Assembly: GCA_016906335.1 (NCBI GenBank)
Contig: JADEYG010000003.1
Span: forward strand, 434,001 to 498,000
Source of the DNA: Novakomyces olei
Taxonomy: Eukaryota; Ascomycota; Novakomycetes; Novakomycetales; Novakomycetaceae
Reading direction: 5' to 3'
DNA length: 64,000 bases
Below are positions 44,680 to 60,803 of the stretch, piece after piece (the first letter of the stretch is position 1; each line of letters begins with the position of its first letter). Below the pieces are notes generated by a model that saw only the letters and a list, made by a program, of their open reading frames with translations, did not search any database and was not told the DNA's origin. A program made the translations under genes and the position numbers.

Positions 44680-46774
44680 ATGTTTTGTCTAAAGGTATGT
44701 TAATTAGGTCGAAAGACTCGCATTTTCTTTCATGACCTTGACTTTTCTTGCTTGCTGCTATTGATATTGACCTTATTTACTTCCTTCAAATTACCTGTGT
44801 CTAATTATGGTTTCTTTTTACTGGCAAACACCTTCTAACTTCGTGTCAGGCTCGTCCAGCCTCGGCCCGTTTAGCGCGGCGTCCATGGCTCTTACAATCA
44901 AGAACTTTCCGCTCTCATATTAACGAGGTGATCGCCTCTAAAATAAAAGAGGAAAAACGGGTACTCAAAGACTTGGTAGAACAGCACCGGGATACTGTTG
45001 TCGGCGATGTTACGGTGGGCAAAGTTGTTGGAGGAATGCGCGGTCTGGAGGCTATGCTTTGGTACCCATCTGCCCTGGATCCACAGGAGGGTATCCGGTT
45101 CCGAGGGCTGACTATCGCAGAATGCCAAAGCCAATTACAAAAGGACGAGACTCGTCACCATATTCTTCCAGAGGCAATGCTCTGGTTGCTCCTGACGGGT
45201 GACGTCCCCACTCAGGAGCAAGTGGCCGCACTTACCCGGGATTTAGCCACCCGCGGAAATCTACCAGAGAGTACATCGAGAATTATCGATGCTCTACCAG
45301 AGTCGCTGCACCCAATGACCCAAATGTCTATTGCTGTTGCTTCATTAAACAATTATTCAAATTTTGTTTCAATGTACAATGCTTACGACACTCCTAAATC
45401 ACAATACTGGATTGCTACACTCGAAGATGCTTTATCATTAATTGGGAAACTTCCAGCCATTGCCGCTAAGATTTATTGCCGAAGTTGCTCCGAGCCCACT
45501 GAAGAGATGGCCCGGGTCATGAGGAGTCACGTGAATGTCAATACTCAGCTTGATTTGTGTTCAAACATGGCTTCTATGATGGGGTTTACCCATAATAGAG
45601 ATACTATAGCCAGTATGCTGAGGCAGTATGTATCATTGCATGCAGATCATGAGGGAGGCAATGTATCGGCTCATGCGTCTCGTAAGTTTATAGTGTCGAA
45701 ACAGCTTTCACGTCTTTATTATTTATCTAATTTGTTTATTTTATCGACATTATTGCTATTATTTTTGCTATTGTTGTCAGTGTTTTAATTGCTGTCTCTA
45801 TGCTTTTTAAAATATTCGACCAGTATCTGACAAGTAGATTTGGTTGGATCTGCATTATCTGATCCGTTCCTGTCCTACGCATCGGCTCTCAATGGACTTG
45901 CTGGTCCTTTGCATGGGTAAGCCTATTCGTCTCAATGAAAAATTCTCTGGTATTTCTCTGTGACCAATTTGGAATCAAGAGCAAATGACCAGTGACTTTA
46001 CTGCACAAGCCTTGACAGCTATGTACACCTACCTTTTATGAATTGCTTGGTGCACGTATAATGTGGTCACGTATGTGTGGTTCATTTCCGTTTTAAATGT
46101 CCACAAATCTTTTGTGTTGCTCCTGCTTTTATTTCTTAATTTATTTGATAATCGTCAATTCCTTACTTCACTTATCTAATAATCAGACTGGCGGCACAGG
46201 ATGTCCTTCGCTTTGTACAGAGAATGTACGAAGTAGTCGGCGCAAACGGTAGCGACAAAGAAGTGGAAGATTACCTATGGGCTGTATTGAAATCGGGTCA
46301 AGTGATTCCAGGCTATGGCCACGGGGTTTTACGTAAGACTGAATTAATTATTTTCCTTTCTTTTATTTCATAATTTATATGAAATTTGATACTAATTCTT
46401 TTCAAGGCAGCGTGGACCCTCGATTTATAGCGATGCAGCAAACGGCAATAGCCTATCCCTCCCTGGCTAAAGATCCGTTGTTTTGTCTTACACAAAAGAT
46501 CGTAAAGCTTGCACCGCGAGTGCTAAAAGAGCACGGTCGCGTAACAAACCCTAACCCTAACGTAGATGCAGGGTCGGGAGTGATTTTCCATCATTTCGGA
46601 TTAAGAGATCCCAGCTTTTACACCGTCATATTTGGTGTCAGTCGTGCCCTTGGATGCATGTCGCAACTAGTTTGGGCAAGGGCTATGGAGCTTCCGATAG
46701 AGCGGGTAAAGAGCGTGACAGTGGCCGAACTTCAGGCTCGTGTAGACCAAAGTTCAGGGACGAATGCAAATTAA
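44680..46774 (+). CDS. CIT1: Citrate synthase, mitochondrial
   Basis: Condenses oxaloacetate and acetyl-CoA in the TCA cycle. Exons: 44680-44694, 44850-45681, 45838-45916, 46187-46332, 46407-46774; all phases close, 479 residues. The first exon is just five codons (MFCLK) and splices into ARPASARLARRPWLLQSRTF, a classical arginine-rich presequence. Key residues: His in LHADHEGGNVSAH, His in LNGLAGPLHG, GYGHGVLR, and Asp in the NPNPNVDAGSG region. Normal length for a fungal mitochondrial enzyme. No peroxisomal signal at the C-terminus (SGTNAN). The initiation codon is inferred from the exon join; no other ATG in this frame precedes the conserved part. Confidence 0.93.
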
Positions 46775-48605
46775 ATCACAATTTGATGCTATTGATATGT
46801 AATGCGAGCGTCTTTTTGCTTTGATTGACGTTTTTCAAATTCCAGATTTCCTTTTCGTTTTATTATATTCCATTTCTTGACGTTTATTATTGTCAGGACA
46901 GATATCTCTCAAAATCCAGGATTAGTTTAAAGATATGTCTGATGACAATGGTGGTAGATTGACACAATTCTGTGCACGTTAGGCTAATGAACATTGAGAT
47001 GAATTGAGCATTTGAACAGGGGCAAATTATTACGTATTGCGACGAATTAGTGCGTCAAGAGCAAGAACAGCAGGTCAATAAAAAACCAACCGGAAAAGAA
47101 AAGCACATATTAACAAATACAATCCATCATCCACATGGTGTAAGCCATTAATCTGAATGTAACAAAAGCAGACGCGCCTGCAACCCACTCCTGCGCGATT
47201 CAGGCGTATCCCTATTAATAACCGGGGGCACGTGTGCAGTACACGCATTCGGACACAGTTTCCGTATACGGACGAGCCGAGCGTCTCATGCCGACATAAT
47301 GGACAAGTAATGTGAGGGTTTAACGCGATTTTAATAGAGAAACGCCGCAGTGGCCCTGGCCGAAAAGGAAGGGAGCTGTACGGATCGAGTAAGAAACGCG
47401 TAATATTATTCCATTACCTGCACGGAAAAGGCTTATCTACGGTCCCAGTTCTCGTTCCTGTGCGTGACAAGCGTCGAGCCTTGTTGGTTGGACAGTGTAT
47501 ATTTTAATATGGGATTGTTTGGCTGATGTGTGTGCCGCTTAAAGACTTTGCACGCAATGGTTAGAGTGCCGTAGAACGACAGATCCCGTTCCTTTGGATA
47601 GAGAAAAAGAAGCAGATCGGTATAAGCAGATCGGTATATACACGTCTAGCAATGACTCTATGCTTGCAGCGCCTGCTGTTTAATCTTTCCAATTATCCAC
47701 CATTGTGGTGATTATCACCAGTGCTGTGTCAGTACTTGACGCGTTACTGTGACAGTACCCTGAGTGCACATTGTATTACTTTGCATTGCGCAAGCACCTA
47801 TTAGTGTGGTATTATAGTGTGGTAATGACTAGTGACTCGTACTAGTGCTAATCGCCGAATTATTGTATCTCTGGACTCTGAATAATCTCGCGTACACGGA
47901 ATTTAAATTAGCCAGCGCACGCGGTTCACCAATGTGCGGTGAAAATACGGGTTCCAACCCCGTAACTTTTGGTCCCGACTTGCACAGGGATATTGCGCCT
48001 CAACAAGATCTGTTTGCGCTACACGCGTAAACACAAACGCCCAAAAGGACCCTCTAAAGGGGCCGTGACAGGTCGAATTTGACGCGCAGAGTACAGGCCA
48101 AAGCTCTGAAAACGATGGATTATTACTTTGTAAAAAGGCAGTTGCAAGTGCAGTTGCAATTGCAATTGCAGTATGTACAGGAGTAGTTACAAATATAGTA
48201 CGAGTGACTGTGCGATAAATTAAATATAATAATAATAATATCAGTGTATCGTATTAAAATGGTAAACCGATGGATGCAACAAGTAACTGCACTGGCCGAT
48301 CAATACTGAAAACACGCAAATGGAATAATAACGCGGCATACACATAATCGTGCAGCACTCACATATCCACTCGCGACGTACGGCATTTAGAGCACTTGTG
48401 CGTGGGTTTGCTCCGTCCGAAATTGTACAAAAATTGTAAAAAATTGTATCTTTGCAGTCGGCACAATTGCGAATTGCTGCTGCCTTTGAGCGCTGCAACA
48501 CTTGCTGCGTATATACCTACGGGAAGCTCACCGCTTCACTGCGGTGCCGTTCGAGCAGATCAAGTATCGGCTTTTTCTCCCATCTCGTGCAATCGACCGG
48601 CCGCT
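46775..48605. other. Intergenic, citrate synthase to nucleotide-sugar transporter
   Basis: 1.8 kb with several ACGCGT at roughly background density and a TTGCAATTGCAATTGCAG-type short repeat near 48150. A T-arm-like hairpin (ACGGG TTCCAAC CCCGT, about 47945-47961) exists without a fitting acceptor or anticodon arm. No gene seen. Confidence 0.5.
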
Positions 48606-50032
48606 ATGGCAGAAGCACAGTTTGCTGGACTCCCTATGAAATATGTGGCTCTCTTCACGGTAAGCTTTCCCCTCCCACTTGGCCCAGGCTCAGGCAAAAT
48701 GTTCGCCCCGAGATCTCCTTTCTTTCAGAGAGCCAGAGATTGGGATTTTGCGATTATTGGAATTGAAGGTGGTTCAAGTGCTAATTGCTCTAGTTGACTA
48801 TCCAAAACTCGGCCCTTATTATAATCATGCACTACTCCCGAGTCATGCCTGAAGGGCCCAATGGCCGTTACCTCACATCAACTGCCGTGGCCATTAACGA
48901 AGTAATCAAACTGGCCGTCTCCTTACTCGCGGTCATTCGTGAACGCAAAAAGCTGGACGGGCCTAATTTTCGGTTTGCTCATGTCTACAATGAAATATTC
49001 TCGTCTGATAGCTGGAAACTTATGATCCCCGCCGCACTTTACACACTGCAAAACAACTTGCAGTACGTTGGCGCCTCTTATTTGGACGCAGCGACTTTCC
49101 AAGTAACGTACCAGCTCAAGATTCTTACTACGGCGCTTTTCAGCGTTACTATGCTCAAGCGGTCTTATTCCATGACGAAATGGGTTTCGCTTTTCCTGCT
49201 TACAGTGGGCGTTGCCCTCGTGCAATTGCCGACAAGCACTCCTACTCAAAGCTCACATTCCGGCTCTGAGCCAGTAGCCGCACCTGTCGTGGATACGGAG
49301 AACAAGAGCGAGTTTGCTCGAATGCTCCGCCGAGGCATTACCGCCGTTGGCGACTCAAGCAGCAGTAGCACAGTTGGCCTGGTGGCGGTAATAACAGCCT
49401 GCGTTATTTCCGGCCTGGCTGGCGTTTACTTTGAAAAGGTACTCAAGGGCTCCAAGGCATCACTGTGGGTTCGTAATGTACAGCTCTCGTTTTTCTCCCT
49501 TTTCCCGGCTTTTGTACTCGGGGTCCTGATCAAAGACGGCAAGGAAGTGATGGAGAAGGGATTTTTCAATGGCTACAATCTCGTTGTATGGACAGCCATT
49601 CTTTTCCAGGCTGTCGGTGGCATTGTTGTTGCCCTCTGTGTTGCTTACGCGGACAACATTATGAAGAACTTTGCTACCAGCGTCAGTATTCTCATTTCTT
49701 TTGTTGCCAGTGTCTACTTTTTCGACTTTGCCATTACCCTGAATTTTATCATTGGCTGCAGTATCGTGCTGTTTGCCACTTACCTGTATACTCGGCCAGA
49801 CTCAAAGCCAGCTTCGCTGAGTAACCCTCCTGCTGCCGGTGGGGCGCAGTACTCTACCGTTCACCACACTGATGGCACTAGCCGTGTTGAAAACGGTAAC
49901 GATTTAAAGGCTCCTGATGTTGAAATTAAATCCATCCCACACTCAATTACAAACTCACAGCCTCATCACCGGCACAATTCTCTTTCACACGAGGATATTG
50001 AGGCTCAAATTAAGGGACAACGAATTGACTAG
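48606..50032 (+). CDS. Nucleotide-sugar transporter, UDP-galactose transporter type (SLC35A)
   Basis: Golgi antiporter that brings a UDP-sugar into the lumen in exchange for UMP. Exons 48606-48659 and 48794-50032, phase 0, 430 residues. The join MKYVALFT + LTIQNSALIIIMHYSR reproduces the start of the family (fission-yeast Gms1, human SLC35A2). Also seen: TSTAVAINEVIKLAVSLLA, YTLQNNLQYVGASYLDAATF, YQLKILTTALFSVTML, and late GFFNGYNLVVWTAILFQAVG and VSILISFVASVYFFDFAI, typical of UDP-galactose/CMP-sialic acid carriers. Ten membrane spans expected. The cytosolic tail is hydrophilic and His/Ser-rich. UDP-galactose is the likeliest substrate, but UDP-GlcNAc cannot be excluded. Confidence 0.9.
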
Positions 50033-51029
50033 GAGGCGTTTCAACACAAGAAGCAATGAGTGTTCTCGCCGACTGATTTCAAATCAAATCAAATGATTAT
50101 TCAATTTACTTTAGATTTGCCGAGGGGCTGATGTGATCATAGTTTTATTACGTGCTTACGTACAGCCTCTAGCATTTCTGACTTTAATCCGTACTATATC
50201 TATACATGAATTTTCAGCAACCCCAAATTTTGCCTTCATATTTCGTTTTTTTTCATTTATTCAAGTTGCTTGATAATTCATATCTTTTGACACTTGATAG
50301 TTTATCCCTTTCCCGACTTGTCTACTCTCATGATATTCCTCTATCCCAATTTGCTCAAATATTTTGTCCATTGTTTTTTGAAAGTCATCATATAAATTCC
50401 AGCAACACTTTTCTACGATATGGCTTTGTCTCTTTTCGTTGATGTTGGTGATATCATCTGTCCTGCATGACGGAGACCAATGTTAATACTTTCACTGTGT
50501 ATGTGACGGCTATATAAGAGAGCCGGAGTTTGTGGGTTCTAGCGGCGGGACTAGGGAATTGCAATAAAAGCAGATACGCAATCAAATAACATCACAAAAC
50601 GCTTTCCAGATTAATCTTGTTTATTTGCCAATTTTGCTTTATTTTTTTTTATTATTAAACTTGTATTTGCAAACTGTATCGAGAGCTGTCAAAAGATAGC
50701 ATGGTACGATTTTGAAGCAACTTTGTTACTTCTCGTTGGCTAGAGTGACAGCCGACCGTGCCTTAAACTTGTACGAATTGACATGTATAGAACAAGTGAA
50801 TTGCAAGACTCATTACCACTTTTTTTTGCTCAGGCAAACTGGTTCAGAATAATTATCCAAATAAATTTCCTGCCCTTTGCTTTTGCAAATATTTCATACC
50901 TCCTGCTATATATCTGTTCCATCGATCGTGATACTTTTAGCGTTACATTGAGTTTCAGTCGCGCAATACAAAACACAGATAAATACGAGGCAAATAGAGC
51001 AAATTGTGACTCTGGAGAGACGATGTTGT

Positions 51030-51101
<72 letters not shown>

Positions 51102-51414
51102 ATATAAATAATCAATCAATTATTAATAGGACGAACAGCATCGATATTTGTAGGCCATTTATAAATCAAAGCGCGCAGCCACGTCCTCGCGTCCTGCCTC
51201 TAAGGCTTACGCAGGCTATACTGGCGAATAACTACGAACCAGTTGTGATCAGCGATGATTATCGCGATTGATCATGGACACGAGTATGATAATATCCAAG
51301 CGACGCAGTACATCCAAGGGTACTACCCTCGTGTCTATACGAGTACGCATGGCGGGATACAATGGACGGCACTATATTTATGAAAATTTAAGAGCAAAAT
51401 TAATTACTGAATCG
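50033..51414. other. Intergenic between transporter and FBP1 3' end
   Basis: 3' flanks of converging genes. It includes a TATATAAGAG core-promoter-like sequence near 50511 with no clear gene after it, and the (AAAT)n tract at 51031-51105. Confidence 0.5.
51031..51105 (+). repeat. (AAAT)n microsatellite
   Basis: About 18 perfect TAAA units downstream of FBP1. Confidence 0.95.
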
Positions 51415-52738
51415 CTAATGGAAAAAAGACATGGCCTTGTTGACTTCGTCAGTGCTTCCGATAAAAATACCGCTGCGAGAATGAATGTGCTCCGGCACGA
51501 TATCGAGGATACGACGGTGTCCGTCAGAGGCTTTCCCTCCCGCCTGCTCTACGAGCAAAGCCATAGGATAGCACTCGTAGAGCAGCCTCAGTTTCCCGTC
51601 CTTGGACTTTTTGTCTGCCGGGTAGGCAAAAATGCCACCGTACAGCAGTGTACGGTGCATGTCGGCCACCATAGACCCAATGTATCGCGCACTATAAGGC
51701 TTTGCCCCTCCAGTAGGAAACTTGATTGCATGAATCCAGTCCTGAACGCCCTTGTCGTAGTAGACGGCATTGCCCTCGTTTATGCTGTAAATGCTACGGG
51801 ATTTGGGGATACGGATGTTTGGGTGAGAGAGGATAAACTCGCCCAGCGAATTATCCAGGGTGAACCCGTTCACGCCGGCACCCGTGGTCATTACGAGATT
51901 GGCACTGGCAGCGTACATGCAGTATCCGCCGGCAATCATCTCCGTTCCCGGCCGGAGCACGTCGCTGACAGAGCCGGCAGAGCCCTCCGCCAAACGGTAG
52001 ATACCAAAGATAGTGCCGACAGAGACACCGGCGTCCAAGTTGGAGGACCCGTCGATCGGGTCACAGACGATACAGTAGCGGGCAGATCCGTCGTGCTTCA
52101 CGATAATAGCCTCGTCTTCTTCTTCGCTTACAATCACAGCGACCTTGCCACAGGTACGCATGTTCTCCACAAATATATCGTTGCCGATAACATCGAGTTT
52201 TTTTTGGTCATCGCCAGTAGCGTTTGCCGTTCCAGCGAGGCCGACAAGGTTGATGAGCGACGCTCGGCGGATATTGTACGCAATGGCCTTGCACGTGAAC
52301 TGTAGCGCTGCCGAGTTAGAAGAGTCAATATGGCAAGAAAGTGGATCAGTGCTGTACACGAGAAATAAAGGATAAATAAAGAGGAGAAATAAAGTGGAGA
52401 AATGAATAGACAAGAGAATAGACGACAAGAGAATAAAAGAGCAATAAAGGAGGGATAAATAAAAGACAAACTAATAGGGGGAGAGCAATTGGAAAGAGTG
52501 CAAATTGCAAGAGCCCAGGCACAGGCGCTGCCGTGCAGCCCGAGAGCAAACCTAGTGGGCAGATAGGATAAATAGACAGAAAAATGACAGAAAAATGACA
52601 TAAATGACAATGGCCGATACCAGAGAGAAGAATAGAAAAGTCTCCAGACGCTTCGTGACCGAGTTTAGCTTGCTCGTGCAGGATAAACTTGGTCAGAGTC
52701 ATAATCTCCGTCTGCACTTGGGCCGACATGTCCGCCAT
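51415..52738 (-). CDS. FBP1: Fructose-1,6-bisphosphatase
   Basis: Gluconeogenic enzyme hydrolysing fructose-1,6-bisphosphate. Exons on the minus strand: 52738-52621 and 52307-51415, phase 1, 336 residues (yeast 348). Exon 1: MADMSAQVQTEIMTLTKFIL and ASGDFSILLS; the join to ALQFTCKAIAYNIRRASLIN is continuous with the family. Metal and substrate residues are in CDPIDGSSNLDAG, KYSARYIGSMV-like PYSARYIGSMVADMHRTL, and YECYPMALLVEQAGGKASDG. The intron is long for this window (313 bases). The N-terminal PKA site known in yeast (RRxS) is not visible, so glucose-triggered phosphorylation at that place may not apply. Presence indicates ability to grow on non-sugar carbon. Confidence 0.96.
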
Positions 52739-54706
52739 GGTGAGTGATATGGGATGAGAATGGGGATTAATTGGCTTATTTATACAATACGAAAACCTAA
52801 TCCACAGTGCACATGGCTACTGTGAATAGTCTAATATATGGATGGGCCATACTATTCCGGCACTATACCAAAGATGCGCCTGTATACTTGTTTCTGCCTT
52901 TATACGCAGCACGCCGTACCTGAACCATAGTATGGCTATACATTACTCTAATTCCTTTAAACTTTGTTTAAACTTCTCTTTAACTCCTCTAACTCTGTCT
53001 TTAAGCCCATACATTAATCCCATTTTTAATCCCAACATTAATTCCAGCCTTAATTCCAGTATTTAATTCCAACATTGTTCCAACTTTAATTCCAACATTA
53101 GTATCGGTATTTAATTCCAACACTAAACATTATTCCACCTTTAATTCGTTCATTATTCCACACTACGCAGCATTGCTTGACAAATATTATGTATAAAAAG
53201 ATATAGATCACGTGACCTGGAACGCTTATAAGCAGAGTGAAAAATTCTGGCAGGAATACATTAGGCCTTTCCGTCGCGAGGCAAAGTCGCGACAGGCGGC
53301 CAACGAGACGGCCAACGACGTCGTATAACACATTTCGAGGATGATCCAATGACCAATTTCAAACTAGAGTATCTGAGGCTTTTGAACAGCTTGTGATCTC
53401 AAAAGTTTTGCACGTCAGTCTGAGTTGGAAACTGCGCCGTTATCGTCTCGTATGCCGCCTGTCAGAGTGTGCCTGCTTTCACGACGGCCAATGCCTTGAG
53501 ATTAGGTGTTTGCTGTTTAAAAGTTTTAGGTATGTTTTTCTTTTTTGGGCAATGAAGAAATCAAACAAAATGGAATTACCGACTGAAGGAGGAAACTCCC
53601 TGACGAAAATTCTGTGCTGCAAATACTCATTCCTGAGCCCAACTCTTGTCTTTTTTTTTTTTTTTTTTTTTTTGGGTATTTTATATATTTCGTTTTTAGA
53701 TTTTCTTTTACCTCTCTAACTTTCAAGGTAAGTTTGCTTTGCGTTAAAGGCCGCCGCAAGATGAAACGCACTGGGCACTGAGTGACTCGTTGAAGAAATG
53801 CTACTGGGCCTAGAAAACCCTGTCTGAAGGCTATGGCCTAGCGCTGCTGTATTGCCTTTCTTGTTCTGACAGTATTTAGTTCACTGGGCTGCGTAGTTTG
53901 ATACGGAGGTAAGTAGTAAACTAGAAATTTTACGCGGCAAGCTTGGTTGATGATTTCTGATGACGAGTCCGATATTTCGTGACGACAACACATTTTTTTA
54001 CCATTCATGCCTTAGCTGACTCGCTTGCCAGCATTTAAAATTGCGTTTTGTCAACGATTTTATTACTTTTTTGCTAATAGTCAAGTCAGATGATTATATG
54101 GTTGGTATGACATTTATGCTCTTCAAAAGGGGGCGCGGCCATAGTAGGATGATAGCATTTTCAAAAGACAAGCATATGTCAGATCTTTGGAAATGAAGTT
54201 AACTTTGAGGTCTGAACTTTGAGTAACGCCCTCTTGCAAGTTTATGAGCTTTTTGCTTTGGCATATTAACGACTACAGACACAAATCGTCTCCTTATATA
54301 AATATGTATATATATTGCTTATCAATCACTCGAGGTATGTTTGTGAAATTAGGTATTCAAGGCCTTTAAAGCTACAGTGATGAATTACGATTAAAATCTC
54401 ACGACTGTCTTTTGAGTCGGGCAAAAAGCTCGATAGTGAAACAGTCATAATCCAGTAGACTGAGCAAGCTTTAAAGGGCTTTTACTCGCCTTTAATATGC
54501 TTTTATGCAACGCTAATATTTCAGGTCTTTAAGCTTGTCAAGTTTAGAAAATGGGAATGGCTTTATTGCTTTGGTCATTTAATAATGAGCTTCGTAACAT
54601 TTGACTGACTTCTAAAACCATTACATTACAACAACAGAAAACAATAAAAACATTAATAAAAGCAATGTAAAGATTGCATCGAATCATAGATATAAACATG
54701 CAGCAG
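52739..54706. other. Intergenic, FBP1 promoter side to DNAJC9-like 3' end
   Basis: About 2 kb. 52985-53165 is filled with degenerate (TTAATTCCAACA)n units. A T18+ run lies at 53650-53672. Plus- and minus-strand short frames (53098-53349, 53393-53719) have no family resemblance. A TTTCTGATGACGAG stretch near 53955 resembles a snoRNA C box but lacks the purine and a terminal stem. Confidence 0.45.
52985..53165 (+). repeat. Degenerate TTAATTCCAACA repeats
   Basis: About ten imperfect copies of a 12-15-base unit (TTAATTCCAACA and variants) upstream of FBP1. Confidence 0.7.
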
Positions 54707-55709
54707 CTAACGCTTGACTCTGCCCTTTTCACTCTTTTGCTTTTTTGCCTTTTTCCCACCATATTTCTCTTCTAACCGCGTCACCAAATCGCCCATTGCC
54801 GTTTTATGGCGGGCCTTTATCAAAGCACCCAAGGCTTCAGTATCGTCCTCACCAGCCGCGTGTCCCTTTTTGTGTTTTTGTAGCTTTTCGTCCAATCCAA
54901 GCTCGCGTCGCAGCTCTTCTGCTTCTTCCGCCTCTTTTCGCGCTCGACGTTTACGCGTCTTAATATCGCGATCTGTATCACGACGCTTGTATGCGGTATA
55001 TAAAGGCACTTGAGATTTCTCAATAGCTTCGTCGATAATGCCCCTAAACCGATCATCATCCTGTTCAGCATCGCTGCACATAACAATAGTAAACAGTTTG
55101 TTCATATCGCCTTTACTCGTCTCGTACGCCGCGAGTATATCCTCTTTTTCCTCATCGCTTTCTACAAAAGTCAGTCGCGTCAGTTTTGCTTTTATTTGCT
55201 TTATTTAAAATTCTTTATTTAAATTATTCCCTGTTAATTCTTTTTTATTTTTTTATTGCCAGTATCATGAACTTTTTTGGCTGTGCTAGACTTTTGCCTT
55301 TTGCTCCACAATAGGCATATGCTATTTCAATTTGTATCACTTTTAATCGCTTACCTCTGTAATGTTTGCTGAACTCCGCAATAGCCTCACCGGTCACAAC
55401 TTGATCGTAGCAACCTTTAAAGAAATCCGACCAATCAAAATCATCCTGCTCAAGGGCTTCACTTGTAGATCCTGTCGCGTCATATCGACGTCGCCGCGGC
55501 TCGTCGCTTAGGATCGCGTTGGCCCACGCGACTTGAGCAAACGTATACTCTGTCTTTTGGCTGCTATATTTCTTGTCTGGGTGAGTGAGTAGAGCCTGGC
55601 GCCGGTAAGCCTGCCGGACATCCGCAGCACTAGCATCCCGCGCAATACTTAAAACTGCATACGGATCAAGATCAGACAGGTCTTCAAGCTCAGGCGGCTG
55701 TTTTGTCAT
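54707..55709 (-). CDS. DNAJC9: J-domain protein, DNAJC9-like
   Basis: Class III Hsp70 co-chaperone; in animals DNAJC9 also chaperones histones H3-H4. Exons on the minus strand: 55709-55355 and 55161-54707, phase 1, 269 residues (human 260). The J-domain is at residues 14-80: LDPYAVLSIARDASAADVR, the HPD motif in LLTHPDKK, and FAQVAWANAILSDEPRRRRYD. The join HYRE + SDEEKEDILAAYETSKGDMN matches the DNAJC9 middle region (YxGSxEExxDxxxxYxxxKGDM). A Lys/Arg-rich tail (GGKKAKKQKSEKGRVKR) looks like a nuclear localisation signal. The histone-chaperone role in fungi is inference. Confidence 0.92.
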
Positions 55710-56207
55710 TTTCGTGATTTGTATTTATCAATATAATCTGCTTATAAGTGTAATTTATATATTTGTATAATTCATATATACCCGACACGTAAATTTACGT
55801 GTCTTGAAGTAATAAATGGTATGTCAAGAGATATATAAATTATATGTATGTTAATTACGTGTTGATTTTATTATGGCATTAGAAAAGGCACAAGATTATC
55901 AGTCATATTGGATATTAATTTGCTTTCAGATCATTTGCGGATTTTAAGACCGGCGGTCCATGTGCTGAGCGTATCGTGTATTTGTATCAATCCTATTCTT
56001 TAATTCCTATTTCTTTAAACTCATATTTGTTTCTATTCAGATTCACATTTGATATTCCAGTCTATTGTAATTCGGTTTATGATTTATTCTTCAATTAAAT
56101 TCTTTTGCAATAAATATTGTTCGTTTAAATTCTTATTCACATTATTCTTATATACATCATCATGGAAAACATGCCAAAAGCAGCCAGCGCTGGTCACAGC
56201 GAATCCC
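55710..56207. other. Intergenic, DNAJC9-like start to CDK7 3' end
   Basis: About 500 AT-rich bases. It must hold the DNAJC9 promoter. Nothing else recognised. Confidence 0.55.
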
Positions 56208-57786
<1,579 letters not shown>

Positions 57787-58181
57787 TAGACCCGAATCGC
57801 TATGAGACAATAGGCATATTGTATTTTTGCTTGGCCATATATAAACTAGTGTATAATAAAGACGGGACGACGGGACTGTCTACTCGCGCGTAATAAGATT
57901 CATGTTATATTATCTACGTATATACGTACAATATTTAATGATATTTAATGTTTGATTAACCATTAGCGTTTTCCTTTGGCAGACGCCACCGCTGTAAAAT
58001 TGTATTAAAATTGCATTAAAATTGTGTTAAAATTGTATTAAAACATTACAACACGAACAGATCTTGTAGATTTAATGTTGAACCATAAAATCGCATACAA
58101 TAGCAAATACTCATAAAATATTCTACTCAAGTCAGAACCAAACTGTCCCGCGGCTCTACGTCATTGGAAATACGACCATTT
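57787..58181. other. Intergenic, CDK7 start to amine oxidase 3' end
   Basis: 395 bases; small tandem ATTGTATTAAA-type repeats at about 57995-58040. Nothing else. Confidence 0.55.

Positions 58182-60803
<2,622 letters not shown>

Noticed and set aside
46546-46563. CCCTAA-like units in citrate synthase
   Set aside because: The family normally has NPxPNVDA here, so AACCCTAACCCTAAC is just coding sequence for NPNPN and not a captured telomere.
47945-47961. tRNA T-arm-like hairpin
   Set aside because: No matching acceptor stem, D arm or anticodon arm around it, and the loop lacks the usual purine.
53940-54040. C/D snoRNA-like TGATGA...CTGA spacing
   Set aside because: The C box lacks its leading purine, there is no terminal stem and no clear guide region; too weak to call.
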